Part shown: piece after piece, positions 44,897-54,461 of the stretch
Layout: each line of letters starts with the position of its first letter
Position numbering within the stretch: position 1 is the stretch's first letter
Origin: Hydrogenophaga crassostreae
GTDB taxonomy: Bacteria; Pseudomonadota; Gammaproteobacteria; Burkholderiales; Burkholderiaceae_C
DNA length: 64,000 nucleotides
Assembly (NCBI RefSeq): GCF_001761385.1
Contig: NZ_CP017476.1
Location: 981,501-1,045,500 of the forward strand
Direction of reading: 5' to 3'
Program-made: the position numbers and the translations under genes
The notes under the pieces: generated by a model
The model's input: the letters and a program-made list of their open reading frames with translations, nothing else
Databases searched by the model: none
Told to the model about the DNA's origin: nothing

Positions 44897-46144
44897 ATGC
44901 CAGTTTTGCTCAACGCGCCACAAAGCCAGGACCTTTTCTCGGTGCCTGGTGTTCGTATCGGCGTGGCGGAGGCGGGCATCCGCAAGGTCAATCGAAAAGA
45001 CCTGACCGTGTTTTTGCTGGACGAAGGCTGTGCCGTAGGCGCCGTGTTTACGCAGAACCGTTATGCGGCGGCACCTGTACAAGTGTGTCGCGAGCATCTG
45101 GCTACAGGCCAGGGCATTCGCGCCATGGTCATCAACACGGGCAATGCGAATGCTGGCACGGGCGAGGCTGGCTTGTCAGATGCACGCCAGACCTGTGCTG
45201 CGTTGGCAAGGGCTCTGGGTTTGCAGCACGAGCAAGTGTTGCCGTTTTCGACCGGCGTGATCATGGAGCCTTTGCCCGTGGAGCGGCTGCTGGCAGGTCT
45301 TCCAAAAGCCATTGAACTGGCTGCGTCGCCAGAGGCCTCCTCACCTGCCCGTTGGCTGACCGCGGCAGAGGGCATCATGACGACAGATACCTTGCCCAAA
45401 GCCAGCAGCGCGCGATTTGAGCTGGATGGGAAGCCTGTAACCGCTACAGGCATCTCAAAGGGAGCGGGAATGATTCGCCCAAATATGGCCACCATGCTGG
45501 GGTTTCTGGCCACAGATGCTGTGGTTGCTCCAGCGCAGATGAGCGCTCTGGCACGCCGCGTGGCTGACAGCTCCTTCAACCGAGTGACAGTGGATGGGGA
45601 TACCTCCACCAACGACTCCTTTGTTGTCATGGCGACCGGGAAAGCTCGCAATTCCGAAATCACCGATCTGGACAGTGCCGAGGGACAGATTTTGGTTGCC
45701 GAGTTGACCAAGGTCGCTCGCCAGTTAGCGCATGCCATCGTGCGTGACGGTGAGGGTGCGACCAAGTTCATGACGATCCAGGTCGAAGGCGGGCGCACCG
45801 TAGCTGAGTGTTTGCAAGTGGCTTACGCCATTGCACATTCACCTTTGGTCAAGACGGCGTTTTTTGCCAGCGACCCGAATCTTGGACGCATCTTGGCGGC
45901 GGTTGGTTACGCCGGCATTGCCGATCTGGATGCCCGGTTGATTGAGTTGCACCTGGGCGATGTGCATGTGGTCACGCGTGGTGGACGGCATCCTCAATAC
46001 AGGGAAGAGGACGGGCAGCGTGTCATGAAGGAGGCCGAAATTCTGGTGCGCGTCGGACTTGGGCGAGGACACGCGACCGATACGGTCTGGACATGCGATT
46101 TCAGCCATGAGTACGTAACCATCAACGCCGACTACCGTTCATGA
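44897..46144 (+). CDS. argJ: arginine biosynthesis bifunctional protein ArgJ
   Basis: A 415-residue ornithine acetyltransferase, usually also N-acetylglutamate synthase. It self-cleaves before the nucleophile Thr in RPNMATMLGFLATDA, giving alpha and beta chains. GVFTQNR-type (GAVFTQNRYAAAPV), NTGNANAGTG and the C-terminal NADYRS are family marks. The ATG at 44897 is chosen over an upstream in-frame start. The stop overlaps the DUF815 start by ATGA. Whether it has both activities cannot be told from sequence. Confidence 0.96.
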   Translation: MPVLLNAPQSQDLFSVPGVRIGVAEAGIRKVNRKDLTVFLLDEGCAVGAVFTQNRYAAAPVQVCREHLATGQGIRAMVINTGNANAGTGEAGLSDARQTCAALARALGLQHEQVLPFSTGVIMEPLPVERLLAGLPKAIELAASPEASSPARWLTAAEGIMTTDTLPKASSARFELDGKPVTATGISKGAGMIRPNMATMLGFLATDAVVAPAQMSALARRVADSSFNRVTVDGDTSTNDSFVVMATGKARNSEITDLDSAEGQILVAELTKVARQLAHAIVRDGEGATKFMTIQVEGGRTVAECLQVAYAIAHSPLVKTAFFASDPNLGRILAAVGYAGIADLDARLIELHLGDVHVVTRGGRHPQYREEDGQRVMKEAEILVRVGLGRGHATDTVWTCDFSHEYVTINADYRS

Positions 46145-47028
46145 GCACCGAGGCGGTAATGGAGCGGCTGTTGGCGCGTGCTGAACAGCTGTTTTCCCGG
46201 ATTGAAGCGGTATTGCCGCAACCTTTGCGGGCGCCCGATTGGGGGGCTTCCGTGGCTTTTCGTTACCGCAAACGCAGCAGTGGGCACGGGATTTTGGAGC
46301 CCGTTCGCGACGTGGCGCTGATGCGTTTGAGCGATTTGCAGGAAATCGATGGGCAAAAAGACAAGATCGAACGCAATACTGCTCAGTTTGTTCAGGGGCT
46401 GCCCGCCAACAACGTTCTGTTGACTGGGGCTCGCGGTACGGGCAAGTCGTCTTTGGTTAAGGCGTGCCTCAATGCATACGCTGATCAAGGGCTGCGCCTT
46501 ATTGAGGTTGACAAGTCGGACCTGATGGACTTGCCCGATATTGTTGATGTGGTCGCTGACCGTGATGAGCGGTTCATCGTATTTTGTGATGACCTGAGCT
46601 TTGAAGACGGTGAGCCTGGCTACAAGGCACTGAAATCGATTCTCGATGGAACGATTTCGGCGGCGGGGCAGAACGTGCTGATCTATGCAACCAGCAACCG
46701 CCGACATCTTCTGCCCGAGTACATGAAGGAGAACCTTAGCTACACGCATACCGATGATGGCGAGGTGCACCCGGGAGAAGTGGTCGAAGAGAAAATCTCT
46801 CTTTCCGAACGGTTTGGTCTGTGGGTAAGTTTTTACCCATTTAGCCAAAGCGAATATCTGGGGATTGTTTCCCAGTGGCTGGCATCGTTTGGCGTCGACC
46901 CCGTGGCCGCCGAGGCTGCTCGCCCACTGGCACTGGTTTGGGCTCTTGAGCGTGGCTCTCGCAGCGGGCGAGTGGCCTACCAGTTTGCGCGAGACTATGC
47001 CGGAGCGCACGCCTCGCAGCTGGCATGA
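46141..47028 (+). CDS. DUF815-family P-loop ATPase
   Basis: A 295-residue AAA-like protein. Walker A is LTGARGTGKSSLVKA, Walker B is FIVFCDDLSFEDGE, and a sensor-like YATSNRRHLLPEYMKEN follows. The core DUF815 segment DLQEIDGQKDKIERNTAQF precedes Walker A. Family members are widespread in proteobacteria, but no reaction is known. It is translationally coupled to argJ, and its end overlaps or abuts mutT, suggesting one transcript of arginine synthesis, ATPase and nucleotide sanitation. Confidence 0.9.
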   Translation: MSTEAVMERLLARAEQLFSRIEAVLPQPLRAPDWGASVAFRYRKRSSGHGILEPVRDVALMRLSDLQEIDGQKDKIERNTAQFVQGLPANNVLLTGARGTGKSSLVKACLNAYADQGLRLIEVDKSDLMDLPDIVDVVADRDERFIVFCDDLSFEDGEPGYKALKSILDGTISAAGQNVLIYATSNRRHLLPEYMKENLSYTHTDDGEVHPGEVVEEKISLSERFGLWVSFYPFSQSEYLGIVSQWLASFGVDPVAAEAARPLALVWALERGSRSGRVAYQFARDYAGAHASQLA

Positions 47029-47488
47029 CAGGTACGCTGTGAATCAAGCTGTTCTGCTGGTCGACGGCGAATTGAGCAGGCAAACTGATGGCAAACGCAA
47101 TGTCGTCGAGGTTGCGGTGGGCGTGTTGATTGATAAATCTGGTCGATTCCTTTTGACTTCGCGACCGCCGGGTAAAGCCTATGCGGGCTATTGGGAGTTT
47201 CCTGGGGGGAAGCTTGAGGTGGGGGAGTCGGTCGAGCAAGCACTGCGCCGTGAGCTTCAGGAAGAAATCGGTATCACTATCGGAGTCCCTGAGGCGTGGC
47301 GGGAGCAGCTTGTGGACTATCCACATGCACTGGTGCGGCTGCACTTTTGCAAGGTTCGCGAGTGGTCAGGGCGCCTTGATATGCGCGAAGGGCAGGCATT
47401 CGGTTGGCAATCCTTGCCTGTGGCATGCAGCCCCGTATTGCCTGGCACGGTTCCCGTGTTGACCTGGCTGGCTGAAGAGCAAGTCTGA
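46997..47488 (+). CDS. mutT: NUDIX hydrolase, MutT-like 8-oxo-dGTP diphosphatase
   Basis: A protein of about 163 residues. The Nudix box is GGKLEVGESVEQALRRELQE followed by EIG, and VEVAVGVLIDKSGRFLLTSR with AYAGYWEFPG matches MutT. The start is uncertain: ATG 46997 overlaps the DUF815 gene by 32 bp, whereas GTG 47039 avoids overlap and gives about 149 residues, closer to usual MutT length. In E. coli mutT follows secA; here argJ and the DUF815 gene lie between. Confidence 0.88.
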   Translation: MPERTPRSWHDRYAVNQAVLLVDGELSRQTDGKRNVVEVAVGVLIDKSGRFLLTSRPPGKAYAGYWEFPGGKLEVGESVEQALRRELQEEIGITIGVPEAWREQLVDYPHALVRLHFCKVREWSGRLDMREGQAFGWQSLPVACSPVLPGTVPVLTWLAEEQV

Positions 47489-47504
47489 GGTTGCCTTGTG
47501 GCCC

Positions 47505-47711
47505 TCAGCTATTCTCAAAATCAGGGTCGTTGTTGGGTGTTTCTTCTGGCAGTGAAAACTGCTCGCTCGCCCACGCTCCGAAGTCGATATTTTTGCACCG
47601 TGCGCTGCAGAAAGGTCTGGATTCGTTGCTGCTTGCATAGGGGCTAGGTCCGCCGCAATGTGGGCAGGGGACTGTTCTTGCTTCTGGCTCAGGGTAGGTC
47701 GCTTGTGGCAT
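47505..47711 (-). CDS. yacG: DNA gyrase inhibitor YacG
   Basis: A 68-residue zinc protein. The four zinc ligands are CPHCGG and FCSARCKNIDFGAWA, with the family's FGAWASEQF helix, and the rest is acidic. YacG binds GyrB and blocks gyrase. It overlaps the zapD stop by one base and forms yacG-zapD-coaE-pilD with neighbours, as in E. coli and many betaproteobacteria. Confidence 0.95.
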   Translation of the reverse strand: MPQATYPEPEARTVPCPHCGGPSPYASSNESRPFCSARCKNIDFGAWASEQFSLPEETPNNDPDFENS

Positions 47712-48532
47712 TACGAGCAGAGGGTCAATTCGAAGGCTCCCTCGGCGGCTGCAGGGTGGAGACGGCCATCTGCCCCCAGCTTCATCAAGCGCACGGAAAC
47801 CATTAAGCGGTTGCCGCTGATTTCAGGAATCATCTCAAGCTTGGGATCAATACCCAGTCGCAGCAATTGAAAAGTACGACCCTGGGGGAGGTTTTGTTGA
47901 AACTGGCCGTTGGGTGCGATGACCTTTTGTGGTGAACCGGAGTCCCGCAGCATGCGCATCAAGAGCGCAATGGCCTCTGCAAGTGGCGCAAGACACTGAA
48001 CCCATTGTTGCAAGTCTGTCTGGCGCTGCGCGACGCTTTGGTGTTGCCACTCAAAATAGGCTGGCAGGTCAAATTCGCAGGTGCCCGCAGGAATGCTGAT
48101 CCGGCTGCGGATGCTCATCAGCCAGTCGTTTTCTGTGAGCGCTTGTCCGGTCTTGCCATTCAGCCCGTTGAGCTCCGCAAAGCATTGGTCTAGCTGAGCC
48201 ACGACCTGATCCAGGGCGCGCTCAGAAATGGCGGGGTTACCACGGTAGCTGTTGAGCTGGAGCTTGTGGCGATCGATGTCTTTCAGTACATCGGATTTCA
48301 TGTCCGCCCGTGACGCCACATCCATGATTTCAAAGATGGTCTGTATGGCGAAATGGTGGTCCAACGCATGACTTCGTGGCAGCAACTCTTCCAGCCGCTG
48401 AAACAAGTGCTCCAGCCTGAGATAGGTGCGGATGCGTTCGTTGAAAGGGTATTCGTACAGGATCACAGCGGCAAGTGTTGGCGCAAAGGAGGGGGCAGGA
48501 GGTCTTTCATCATAGCCCGAACTTGTCAGCAA
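47711..48532 (-). CDS. zapD: cell division protein ZapD
   Basis: A protein of up to 273 residues that cross-links FtsZ filaments. ILYEYPFNERIRTYLRLEHL is the usual N-terminus, with FEIMDVASRADMKSDVLKDI and a C-terminal beta-strand domain. The true start is unclear: the frame opens at TTG 48532 inside coaE, while the conserved region begins at GTG 48466. Neither has a clear ribosome site. No catalytic function is expected. Confidence 0.92.
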   Translation of the reverse strand: MLTSSGYDERPPAPSFAPTLAAVILYEYPFNERIRTYLRLEHLFQRLEELLPRSHALDHHFAIQTIFEIMDVASRADMKSDVLKDIDRHKLQLNSYRGNPAISERALDQVVAQLDQCFAELNGLNGKTGQALTENDWLMSIRSRISIPAGTCEFDLPAYFEWQHQSVAQRQTDLQQWVQCLAPLAEAIALLMRMLRDSGSPQKVIAPNGQFQQNLPQGRTFQLLRLGIDPKLEMIPEISGNRLMVSVRLMKLGADGRLHPAAAEGAFELTLCS

Positions 48533-49124
48533 GTTGTTTCACCACTGCCTCCAGTTCGAGCAAACTCAGTTGCTCGTTAAAAAGCACGGCATCCGCTGCC
48601 GCCAACCGGATCGATCGCAGGCTTTGACTGTCAATCACGGCACGGGTACTGGCTTCGCTCCAACCGCTGCGCGACTCGACGCGAGCGATTTGGGTAGATT
48701 CAGCGCAGTCTACAACCCATACGAAATCGAGCTGCTGGCGCCATCGTGGGCTCTCCACGAGAAGAGGGAGGTCAAAAACCAGACTTCTGGCCGTTGTTGT
48801 GTTGACCCTGGTTTGAATGGCTTGAGCGACCAACGGGTGAATGATGGCTTCGAGCTGTCCTCGCGCTGAAGGATTGGAAAAAATGTGTTCACGCATCTTT
48901 GTCCGGTCCAGCGATCCGTCCGGGCACACAAATGCCCGGCCAAACCGCTGTGCAATCTGAGGCATGGCCGCGCCACCAGCCTGGGTCGTCGCTCGGGAGA
49001 TGGCATCTGCGTCGACAACACAGGCACCCAAAGATCGCAAGGTGGCGGCGACAGTGCTCTTCCCGCTACCGATGCCACCTGTAAGCCCCAGTTTGAGGGG
49101 TGGGATTCGTCCGGTACCGTTCAC
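48510..49124 (-). CDS. coaE: dephospho-CoA kinase
   Basis: A 204-residue P-loop kinase for the last step of coenzyme A synthesis. LGLTGGIGSGKSTVA is the Walker A, VVDADAISRATTQAGGAA the substrate loop, and DLPLLVES the family motif. The GTG at 49124 overlaps the pilD stop (GTGA), so the longer open frame upstream is not used. Position next to pilD is conserved. Confidence 0.95.
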   Translation of the reverse strand: MNGTGRIPPLKLGLTGGIGSGKSTVAATLRSLGACVVDADAISRATTQAGGAAMPQIAQRFGRAFVCPDGSLDRTKMREHIFSNPSARGQLEAIIHPLVAQAIQTRVNTTTARSLVFDLPLLVESPRWRQQLDFVWVVDCAESTQIARVESRSGWSEASTRAVIDSQSLRSIRLAAADAVLFNEQLSLLELEAVVKQLADKFGL

Positions 49125-49975
49125 AAACCGATGAATCGCAAGAAGGTCCCGGGCCCGGTGATCATCGCGGTTGCTCCGGCGATCGCAAGGAATGGACCAA
49201 ATGGCACGTAACCACCTTCCCGCAGCTTGCCAAGGACCTTGATGCCAAGACCAATGGCCGCGCCGATCAATGAGGCCATCAATATGATCGATACAAGGGC
49301 TTGCCAGCCGAACCATGCACCCAATGCCGCATACAGCTTGAAATCGCCGTAGCCCATGCCTTCCTTGCCTGTGATCAGCTTGAAGGCCCAGTACACCAGC
49401 CAAAGGGAGAGGTAGCCTGCGACGGCGCCCCACAATGCGTCCGGTAGTGTCGTATCAATGATGCCCAATGCGGATGCACACAGACCGGCCCACAGCAAAG
49501 GCAAGGTGATGTCGTCGGGTAGTAGCGTGGTGTCCCAATCGATGCAAGCCAGAGCCAACAGCGCAGCCGAAAACCCGCACCATGCAGCGGCTGTCCAGGT
49601 GAGCCCCCAGTGCCAACCACACCAAGCGAACAGAGCAGCGTTCAACAATTCCACCGCGGGATATCGAGGGCTGATTCCGGCATGGCAGGAGCGGCATCTG
49701 CCACGTAAAACCAGATAACTCGCCACAGGAATGTTTTCGAACCATTGAATGGCATGACCACAATGGGGGCAGCGGGACCGGGGAACCATCAGGTTGAAAG
49801 GTGGTTCTTCAGCATGACCTTCTTTGGCGCCGACGTCGGTCAGATCGGCACACTCGGTCGCCCAGCGCATTTCCATCATTTTGGGCAGGCGGTGGACCAC
49901 GACATTCAAGAAACTGCCAACCAGCAAACCCAGCACTCCGAGCAGTGCCGCGTCCATCGCCTCCACGCCGTTCAT
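49121..49975 (-). CDS. pilD: prepilin peptidase PilD
   Basis: A 284-residue polytopic aspartyl protease and N-methyltransferase that matures type IV prepilins. The N-terminal LVGSFLNVVVHRLP, the zinc-binding CPHCGHAIQW and CRSCHAGISPRYP, and the aspartates in ACIDWDTTLLPD and GMGYGDFKLYAALG are all visible. Eight or so membrane helices. Its start overlaps the pilC stop. Confidence 0.96.
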   Translation of the reverse strand: MNGVEAMDAALLGVLGLLVGSFLNVVVHRLPKMMEMRWATECADLTDVGAKEGHAEEPPFNLMVPRSRCPHCGHAIQWFENIPVASYLVLRGRCRSCHAGISPRYPAVELLNAALFAWCGWHWGLTWTAAAWCGFSAALLALACIDWDTTLLPDDITLPLLWAGLCASALGIIDTTLPDALWGAVAGYLSLWLVYWAFKLITGKEGMGYGDFKLYAALGAWFGWQALVSIILMASLIGAAIGLGIKVLGKLREGGYVPFGPFLAIAGATAMITGPGTFLRFIGL

Positions 49976-51192
49976 TAAACGACTTGGCCGAGTTGGAAAA
50001 TAGGCAGATACATCGAAACAACGATGCCGCCAATGATGGTTCCGAGCAGTACGATGATGATGGGTTCCATCAGGCTGGACAGGCCAGCGACCATGTCGTC
50101 TACTTCCGCTTCATAGAAGTCGGCTGCCTTGCTCAGCATATGGTCAATTGAGCCGGATTCCTCTCCAATCGCACACATCTGCAGGACCATGGAGGGGAAA
50201 AGCTGGACGTTGGTCATCGCGTTGGTCAGGCTGGTGCCTGTCGATACCTCTTGCTGAATTTTCTCGGTGGCTCTGGCGTAGATCATGTTGCCAGCGGCTC
50301 CCCCGACTGAGTCCAGTGCTTCGACCAGCGGAACGCCTGCGGCAAACATCGTTGAAAGGGTGCGCGTCCAGCGAGCAACAACGGACTTCTCGACAAGCGT
50401 GCCGAAAATGGGCAGTTTCAGCATCACGCGATCCATGAAAAACTGTACTTTCTCACTGCGCCGCCATGCTTGCAGGAAAAAATAACCTCCTCCAAAGATC
50501 AACCCGAAGATCAACCACCAGTACTCAACAAAGAAATCGCTCATGGCCATGACCATGAGCGTTGGCGCGGGCAACTCGGCGCCAAAGGAGGCAAATACCT
50601 GCTTGAACGACGGGATCACCCAAATCATGATCACGGCAACAACGACAAAAGCTACCACGATCACAGAGATGGGGTACATCAAGGCCGATTTGATTTTTGA
50701 CTTGATGCCTTCCGTCTTCTCCATGTATTCGGCCAAACGGTCAAGCAGCTCTTCCAGAATACCGGCCGCTTCACCGGCCTCGACCAGGTTGCAATAGAGG
50801 CTGTTGAAATACAGAGGATGCTTGCGAAAAGATGCGCTGAGCGACGTACCGGTTTCTACATCCGACCGGATGTCATTGAGCAGTTTGGTGACGTTGGGGT
50901 TGGGATTGCCCCTGCCGACAATGTCGAATGCCTGCAAAAGCGGGACACCTGCCTTCATCATGGTCGCGAGCTGGCGCGTAAAAATGGCAATGTCTTTGGG
51001 TTTGATGCGAGCGCCTCGGGTGGTCCTGCGCTTTTTGACCTTTGTGGTCACGATCCCCTGGCGCCGCAGTGCGGCGGTGACCTGGTTTTCACCACCTGCA
51101 CGCAATTCACCGCGAACCTGTTTTCCGTTGCGATCCTTCCCTTCCCATTCGAAAACGAAGTCTTTGATGCTCTTGGATGCTGCGGTTGCCAT
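49975..51192 (-). CDS. pilC: type IV pilus inner-membrane protein PilC
   Basis: A 405-residue platform protein with two T2SF domains. The first (about 70-190) has FTRQLATMMKAGVPLLQAF and YPISVIVVAFVVVAVI, and the second (about 275-400) has RWTRTLSTMFAAGVPLVEAL and PIIIVLLGTIIGGIVVSMYLP. Three long hydrophobic segments. It follows pilB after 30 bp. Confidence 0.96.
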   Translation of the reverse strand: MATAASKSIKDFVFEWEGKDRNGKQVRGELRAGGENQVTAALRRQGIVTTKVKKRRTTRGARIKPKDIAIFTRQLATMMKAGVPLLQAFDIVGRGNPNPNVTKLLNDIRSDVETGTSLSASFRKHPLYFNSLYCNLVEAGEAAGILEELLDRLAEYMEKTEGIKSKIKSALMYPISVIVVAFVVVAVIMIWVIPSFKQVFASFGAELPAPTLMVMAMSDFFVEYWWLIFGLIFGGGYFFLQAWRRSEKVQFFMDRVMLKLPIFGTLVEKSVVARWTRTLSTMFAAGVPLVEALDSVGGAAGNMIYARATEKIQQEVSTGTSLTNAMTNVQLFPSMVLQMCAIGEESGSIDHMLSKAADFYEAEVDDMVAGLSSLMEPIIIVLLGTIIGGIVVSMYLPIFQLGQVV

Positions 51193-51222
51193 GTTTTCCT
51201 CGGGTTCTTGGTATGTTCGAGC

Positions 51223-52962
51223 TTACTCGTTGGTCACGTTCAAGATTTCCTCAAGCGAGGTCATGCCTTGTTTGACTTTGAGAAGGCCCGATTCACGGAG
51301 GCTTCGCACGCCATCCTTGGTCGCCTGCAGGGCAATATCCAGTGCGCTTCCACCCTTGAGGATGATGCGTTGCATTTCCTCTGTAATCGGCATCACTTGG
51401 TAGATGCCAACTCGTCCCTTGTATCCGTTATTGCACGCCGAGCAGCCTACGGGCTTGAACGGGGTCCAGCTGCCGTCCAGTTCCTCGGCCTTGAAACCCG
51501 CCTCGATCAGCGCTTTGCGAGGTACATCCAAAGGCACCTTGCATGTGCCACACAGTTTTCGGGCCAAACGCTGAGCGGTGATCAGGATCACACTGGAAGC
51601 GATATTGAACGTGGGAATGCCCATGTTCATCATGCGGGTCAGCGTCGTGGGCGCATCGTTGGTGTGCAGAGTAGACAGCACCAAGTGACCCGTTTGCGCG
51701 GCCTTGATTGAAATGTCCGCCGTTTCAAGGTCGCGAATCTCACCCACCATGATGATGTCAGGATCTTGGCGCAGAAAAGCTTTAAGCGCAGCTGCGAATG
51801 TCAGGCCTGCTTTTTCGTTGACGTTCACCTGGTTGACGCCAGGCAAGTTAATTTCCGAAGGGTCTTCGGCCGTGGAAATGTTGATACCCGGCTTGTTCAG
51901 GATGTTCAGGCAGGTGTATAGAGAAACGGTCTTCCCCGACCCCGTTGGCCCTGTCACGAGCACCATCCCATAGGGTCGTGAAATGGCGTCCAGCAGGCGT
52001 TCCTTTTCCTCTGGCTCGTAGCCCAGCGCATCAATGCCGAGTTTGGCGCTACTCGGATCCAGAATACGGATCACGATCTTTTCGCCAAACAGCGTGGGCA
52101 GTGAGCTGACCCGAAAGTCGATCACTCGATCAGGCCCAACCTTGAGCTTCATTCGACCGTCTTGGGGTATCCGTTTCTCGGAAATGTCCATTCGCGAAAT
52201 CACCTTGATCCGCGAGGCCAGTTTGTCTTTGATCGCAATAGGTGGTGACGCAATCTCTCTCAGCTCACCATCGATACGGAAACGCACCCGGTACTGGTGT
52301 TCGTATGGTTCGAAGTGCAGGTCAGAGGCGCGCATGTTGAAGGCGTCCAGCAGCATCTTGTGCAGAAACTTGACCACCGGAGCGTCATCAACTTCGGCTG
52401 TGAGCGTCTTATCGCTCGATTCTGTGACGGCAGCCTCGGCCGCCATTTCGTCAAATTCGAATTCGCCACCAATGATGTTGTCCATGGCCTGATTGGCCGT
52501 GGTCGACTGGCTTTCGACCAGTGCGCTGAGCTTGTCAAACTCGGCAATGACCCAGTCGACGCCCAACTGTGTCGCGAACTTGATCTTTTCAGCTACCTGC
52601 TGGTCTGCAGGGTCTGCCGTGGCCACCAGCAGCCGGTTGTTGCGTTTGCTAAGGACAACGATTCGGTAGTCCGAGCATATTTTCGGGTCGAGCAGGTCTT
52701 GCGGGAGACGCTGAGCATCAATGGCATCGAGATCCAGCAACGGCGCAGCGAAAGCGACCGACATGGTGTGGGCCAGGTCCGACGCCGATACCGCACCAGA
52801 CCCAGTGAGCTCGGCAATGAAACTTGTGCGCCCGCTTTGGGCCTTTTTATAAAGATCCTCAGCCGCTTTTTGGTTGAGTTTTCCTGCAGACACCAGCGCA
52901 CGTCCCAAACCGGGGAGTGCCATGGAGGATGTGTCCTGAATCACCGTATCAACAGATGCCAT
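51223..52962 (-). CDS. pilB: type IV pilus assembly ATPase PilB
   Basis: A 579-residue secretion ATPase driving pilus extension. The N-terminal GSPII_E domain (about 40-170) precedes the motor. Walker A is VTGPTGSGKTVSLYT, the Asp box is SLPTLFGEKIVIRIL, Walker B is DPDIIMVGEIRD, the His box is AAQTGHLVLSTLHTNDA, and the tetracysteine zinc site is CGTCKVPL with CSACNNGYKGRVG. First gene of pilBCD-coaE-zapD-yacG. The pilin pilA is not in the window. Confidence 0.97.
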   Translation of the reverse strand: MASVDTVIQDTSSMALPGLGRALVSAGKLNQKAAEDLYKKAQSGRTSFIAELTGSGAVSASDLAHTMSVAFAAPLLDLDAIDAQRLPQDLLDPKICSDYRIVVLSKRNNRLLVATADPADQQVAEKIKFATQLGVDWVIAEFDKLSALVESQSTTANQAMDNIIGGEFEFDEMAAEAAVTESSDKTLTAEVDDAPVVKFLHKMLLDAFNMRASDLHFEPYEHQYRVRFRIDGELREIASPPIAIKDKLASRIKVISRMDISEKRIPQDGRMKLKVGPDRVIDFRVSSLPTLFGEKIVIRILDPSSAKLGIDALGYEPEEKERLLDAISRPYGMVLVTGPTGSGKTVSLYTCLNILNKPGINISTAEDPSEINLPGVNQVNVNEKAGLTFAAALKAFLRQDPDIIMVGEIRDLETADISIKAAQTGHLVLSTLHTNDAPTTLTRMMNMGIPTFNIASSVILITAQRLARKLCGTCKVPLDVPRKALIEAGFKAEELDGSWTPFKPVGCSACNNGYKGRVGIYQVMPITEEMQRIILKGGSALDIALQATKDGVRSLRESGLLKVKQGMTSLEEILNVTNE

Positions 52963-53256
52963 AGAGCCGTAATCTATCGTAAATCAATGACTTGGCGGCG
53001 ATTATTGACGCAATTTGTGTCGAATTTTCCCTTCGAACACCCTTTGCCGTTGTTTCGAGGGTGCTCAAATGGGCGTGAGTCGCATACGCCTAAGTCGTTT
53101 AGGGATTGGTGACTGCGCTGAGTTCAAGACAGGATTGGCCGGCGCAAGCAGGACCCAGTCGGCAGCAATCGCCTCCCCGAGCATGGTACCGCTCTTGGCG
53201 AACGAGCTCTCTGCCGACCCTGATCGATTCTATGGCGCGAACGCTGACGTCAGCAG
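52963..53256. other. intergenic region pilB-ispB, 294 bp
   Basis: No gene, tRNA or terminator is convincing. One hairpin is present: GAACACCCT (about 53034) pairs with AGGGTGCTC (about 53063) with one mismatch, without a T-run. The pilBCD promoter must lie here on the minus strand, but I could not identify it. Confidence 0.3.
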
Positions 53257-54240
53257 TCAGTTGCGGCGGTCAAGCAAGCCGTTTGCCAATTCTAGCAAAG
53301 CACCCTTGTAGGCGCTGGGCTCCAAGGCGGAAAGTGCGTCGATGGCCCGCATTGCCTCTGCGGCAGCGCTGGCCCTTGCCGCATCGAGAGCCCCGCTGCT
53401 CCGGATGATATGCAGAATCTTGTTCTGATGGGTCAGGTCGCCGTTTTCAATGGCGTTTTTGATGAGCTCCTGGTCATCTGTGCTTGAGCGTTGAAGCGCG
53501 CAAATCAGTGGAAGTGTGACTTTCCCTTCGCGCAAGTCGTCACCCAGGTTTTTCCCGAGCAGTTCGGCATCCCCTTCGTAATCCAGCACATCGTCAATAA
53601 CCTGAAACGCGGTGCCGAGTGCTTGCCCATAGTTTGCACAGGCCGCTTCGACCTCACTGCTGGCGCCTGCCAAGATGGGCGCCAGCCGGGCGCTTGCTTC
53701 GAACAATTTGGCAGTTTTGGAGCGGATGACGCGCAAATAGCTCATCTCATCCAGCGAGGTATCCCGCATGTTCATCAGTTGGAGAACTTCACCCTCGGCA
53801 ATGACGTTGGTGGTGTCGGCCAACACCTGCATTACCCGCATGTTGTCCACGCTGACCATCATCTGGAATGCCCGCGAATACAGGAAGTCGCCAACCAAGA
53901 CGCTTGGCGCGTTGCCAAACCGCTCGTTGGCTGTTGCGCGACCTCGGCGCATGGTGGATTCGTCGACCACGTCATCGTGAAGCAAGGTGGCGGTATGGAT
54001 GAACTCCACCACGGCCGCCAGAGTGAATCGATGGGGGTCCCTGCTTTGAAGTGCACCACTGATCAACAGCAACAACGCGGGTCGCAGTCGCTTGCCGCCT
54101 GCGGAAATGATGTATTGGGCCACCTCCTTTACAAGGGGGACTTCAGTGGTGAGTCGCTCGCCGATCACGCGATCGACCTGTTGCATGTCTCCTTGAACGA
54201 GGTCCAGGGGATGGGCTTTTTGTGAGGCAGGTGAGGTCAA
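53257..54240 (-). CDS. ispB: polyprenyl (octaprenyl) diphosphate synthase
   Basis: A 327-residue trans-prenyltransferase that makes the ubiquinone side chain. The first Asp-rich motif is LLHDDVVDESTMRRG and the second is VIDDVLDYEGD; GGKRLRPALLLL binds isopentenyl diphosphate. Divergent from rplU, as in E. coli. Chain length is inferred from the family and context. Confidence 0.95.
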   Translation of the reverse strand: MTSPASQKAHPLDLVQGDMQQVDRVIGERLTTEVPLVKEVAQYIISAGGKRLRPALLLLISGALQSRDPHRFTLAAVVEFIHTATLLHDDVVDESTMRRGRATANERFGNAPSVLVGDFLYSRAFQMMVSVDNMRVMQVLADTTNVIAEGEVLQLMNMRDTSLDEMSYLRVIRSKTAKLFEASARLAPILAGASSEVEAACANYGQALGTAFQVIDDVLDYEGDAELLGKNLGDDLREGKVTLPLICALQRSSTDDQELIKNAIENGDLTHQNKILHIIRSSGALDAARASAAAEAMRAIDALSALEPSAYKGALLELANGLLDRRN

Positions 54241-54370
54241 GGTCGTCGCCGGGATATGTTCAGGCTCGGGATAGGGCGGTACTGATTATAGGAAGGCTGT
54301 CGCCGGTGACTTTGGACGCCGTCAACAGGCTGAAATGGCGAGGCTGATTTCCGGCATCGGAATCCCCTGG

Positions 54371-54399
54371 TTGTGCACTTGCGGACCCCATGTTAAACT
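54371..54399 (+). promoter_or_regulatory. candidate sigma-70 promoter of rplU-rpmA
   Basis: TTGTGC (54371-54376) and TAAACT (54394-54399) are spaced by 17 bp. It is upstream of the rplU ATG by about 62 bp, consistent with a ribosomal-protein leader. Confidence 0.4.
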
Positions 54400-54461
54400 C
54401 TTGGGCTCGGTGGAATTCGTCTGCCGTGTTTCCATTCGTGGAATTATTTCAAGAGGTTCAT

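Noticed and set aside
52963..53256. A tRNA or small gene between pilB and ispB
   Set aside because: No cloverleaf, no conserved TTCGA T-loop and no plausible reading frame with a ribosome site.
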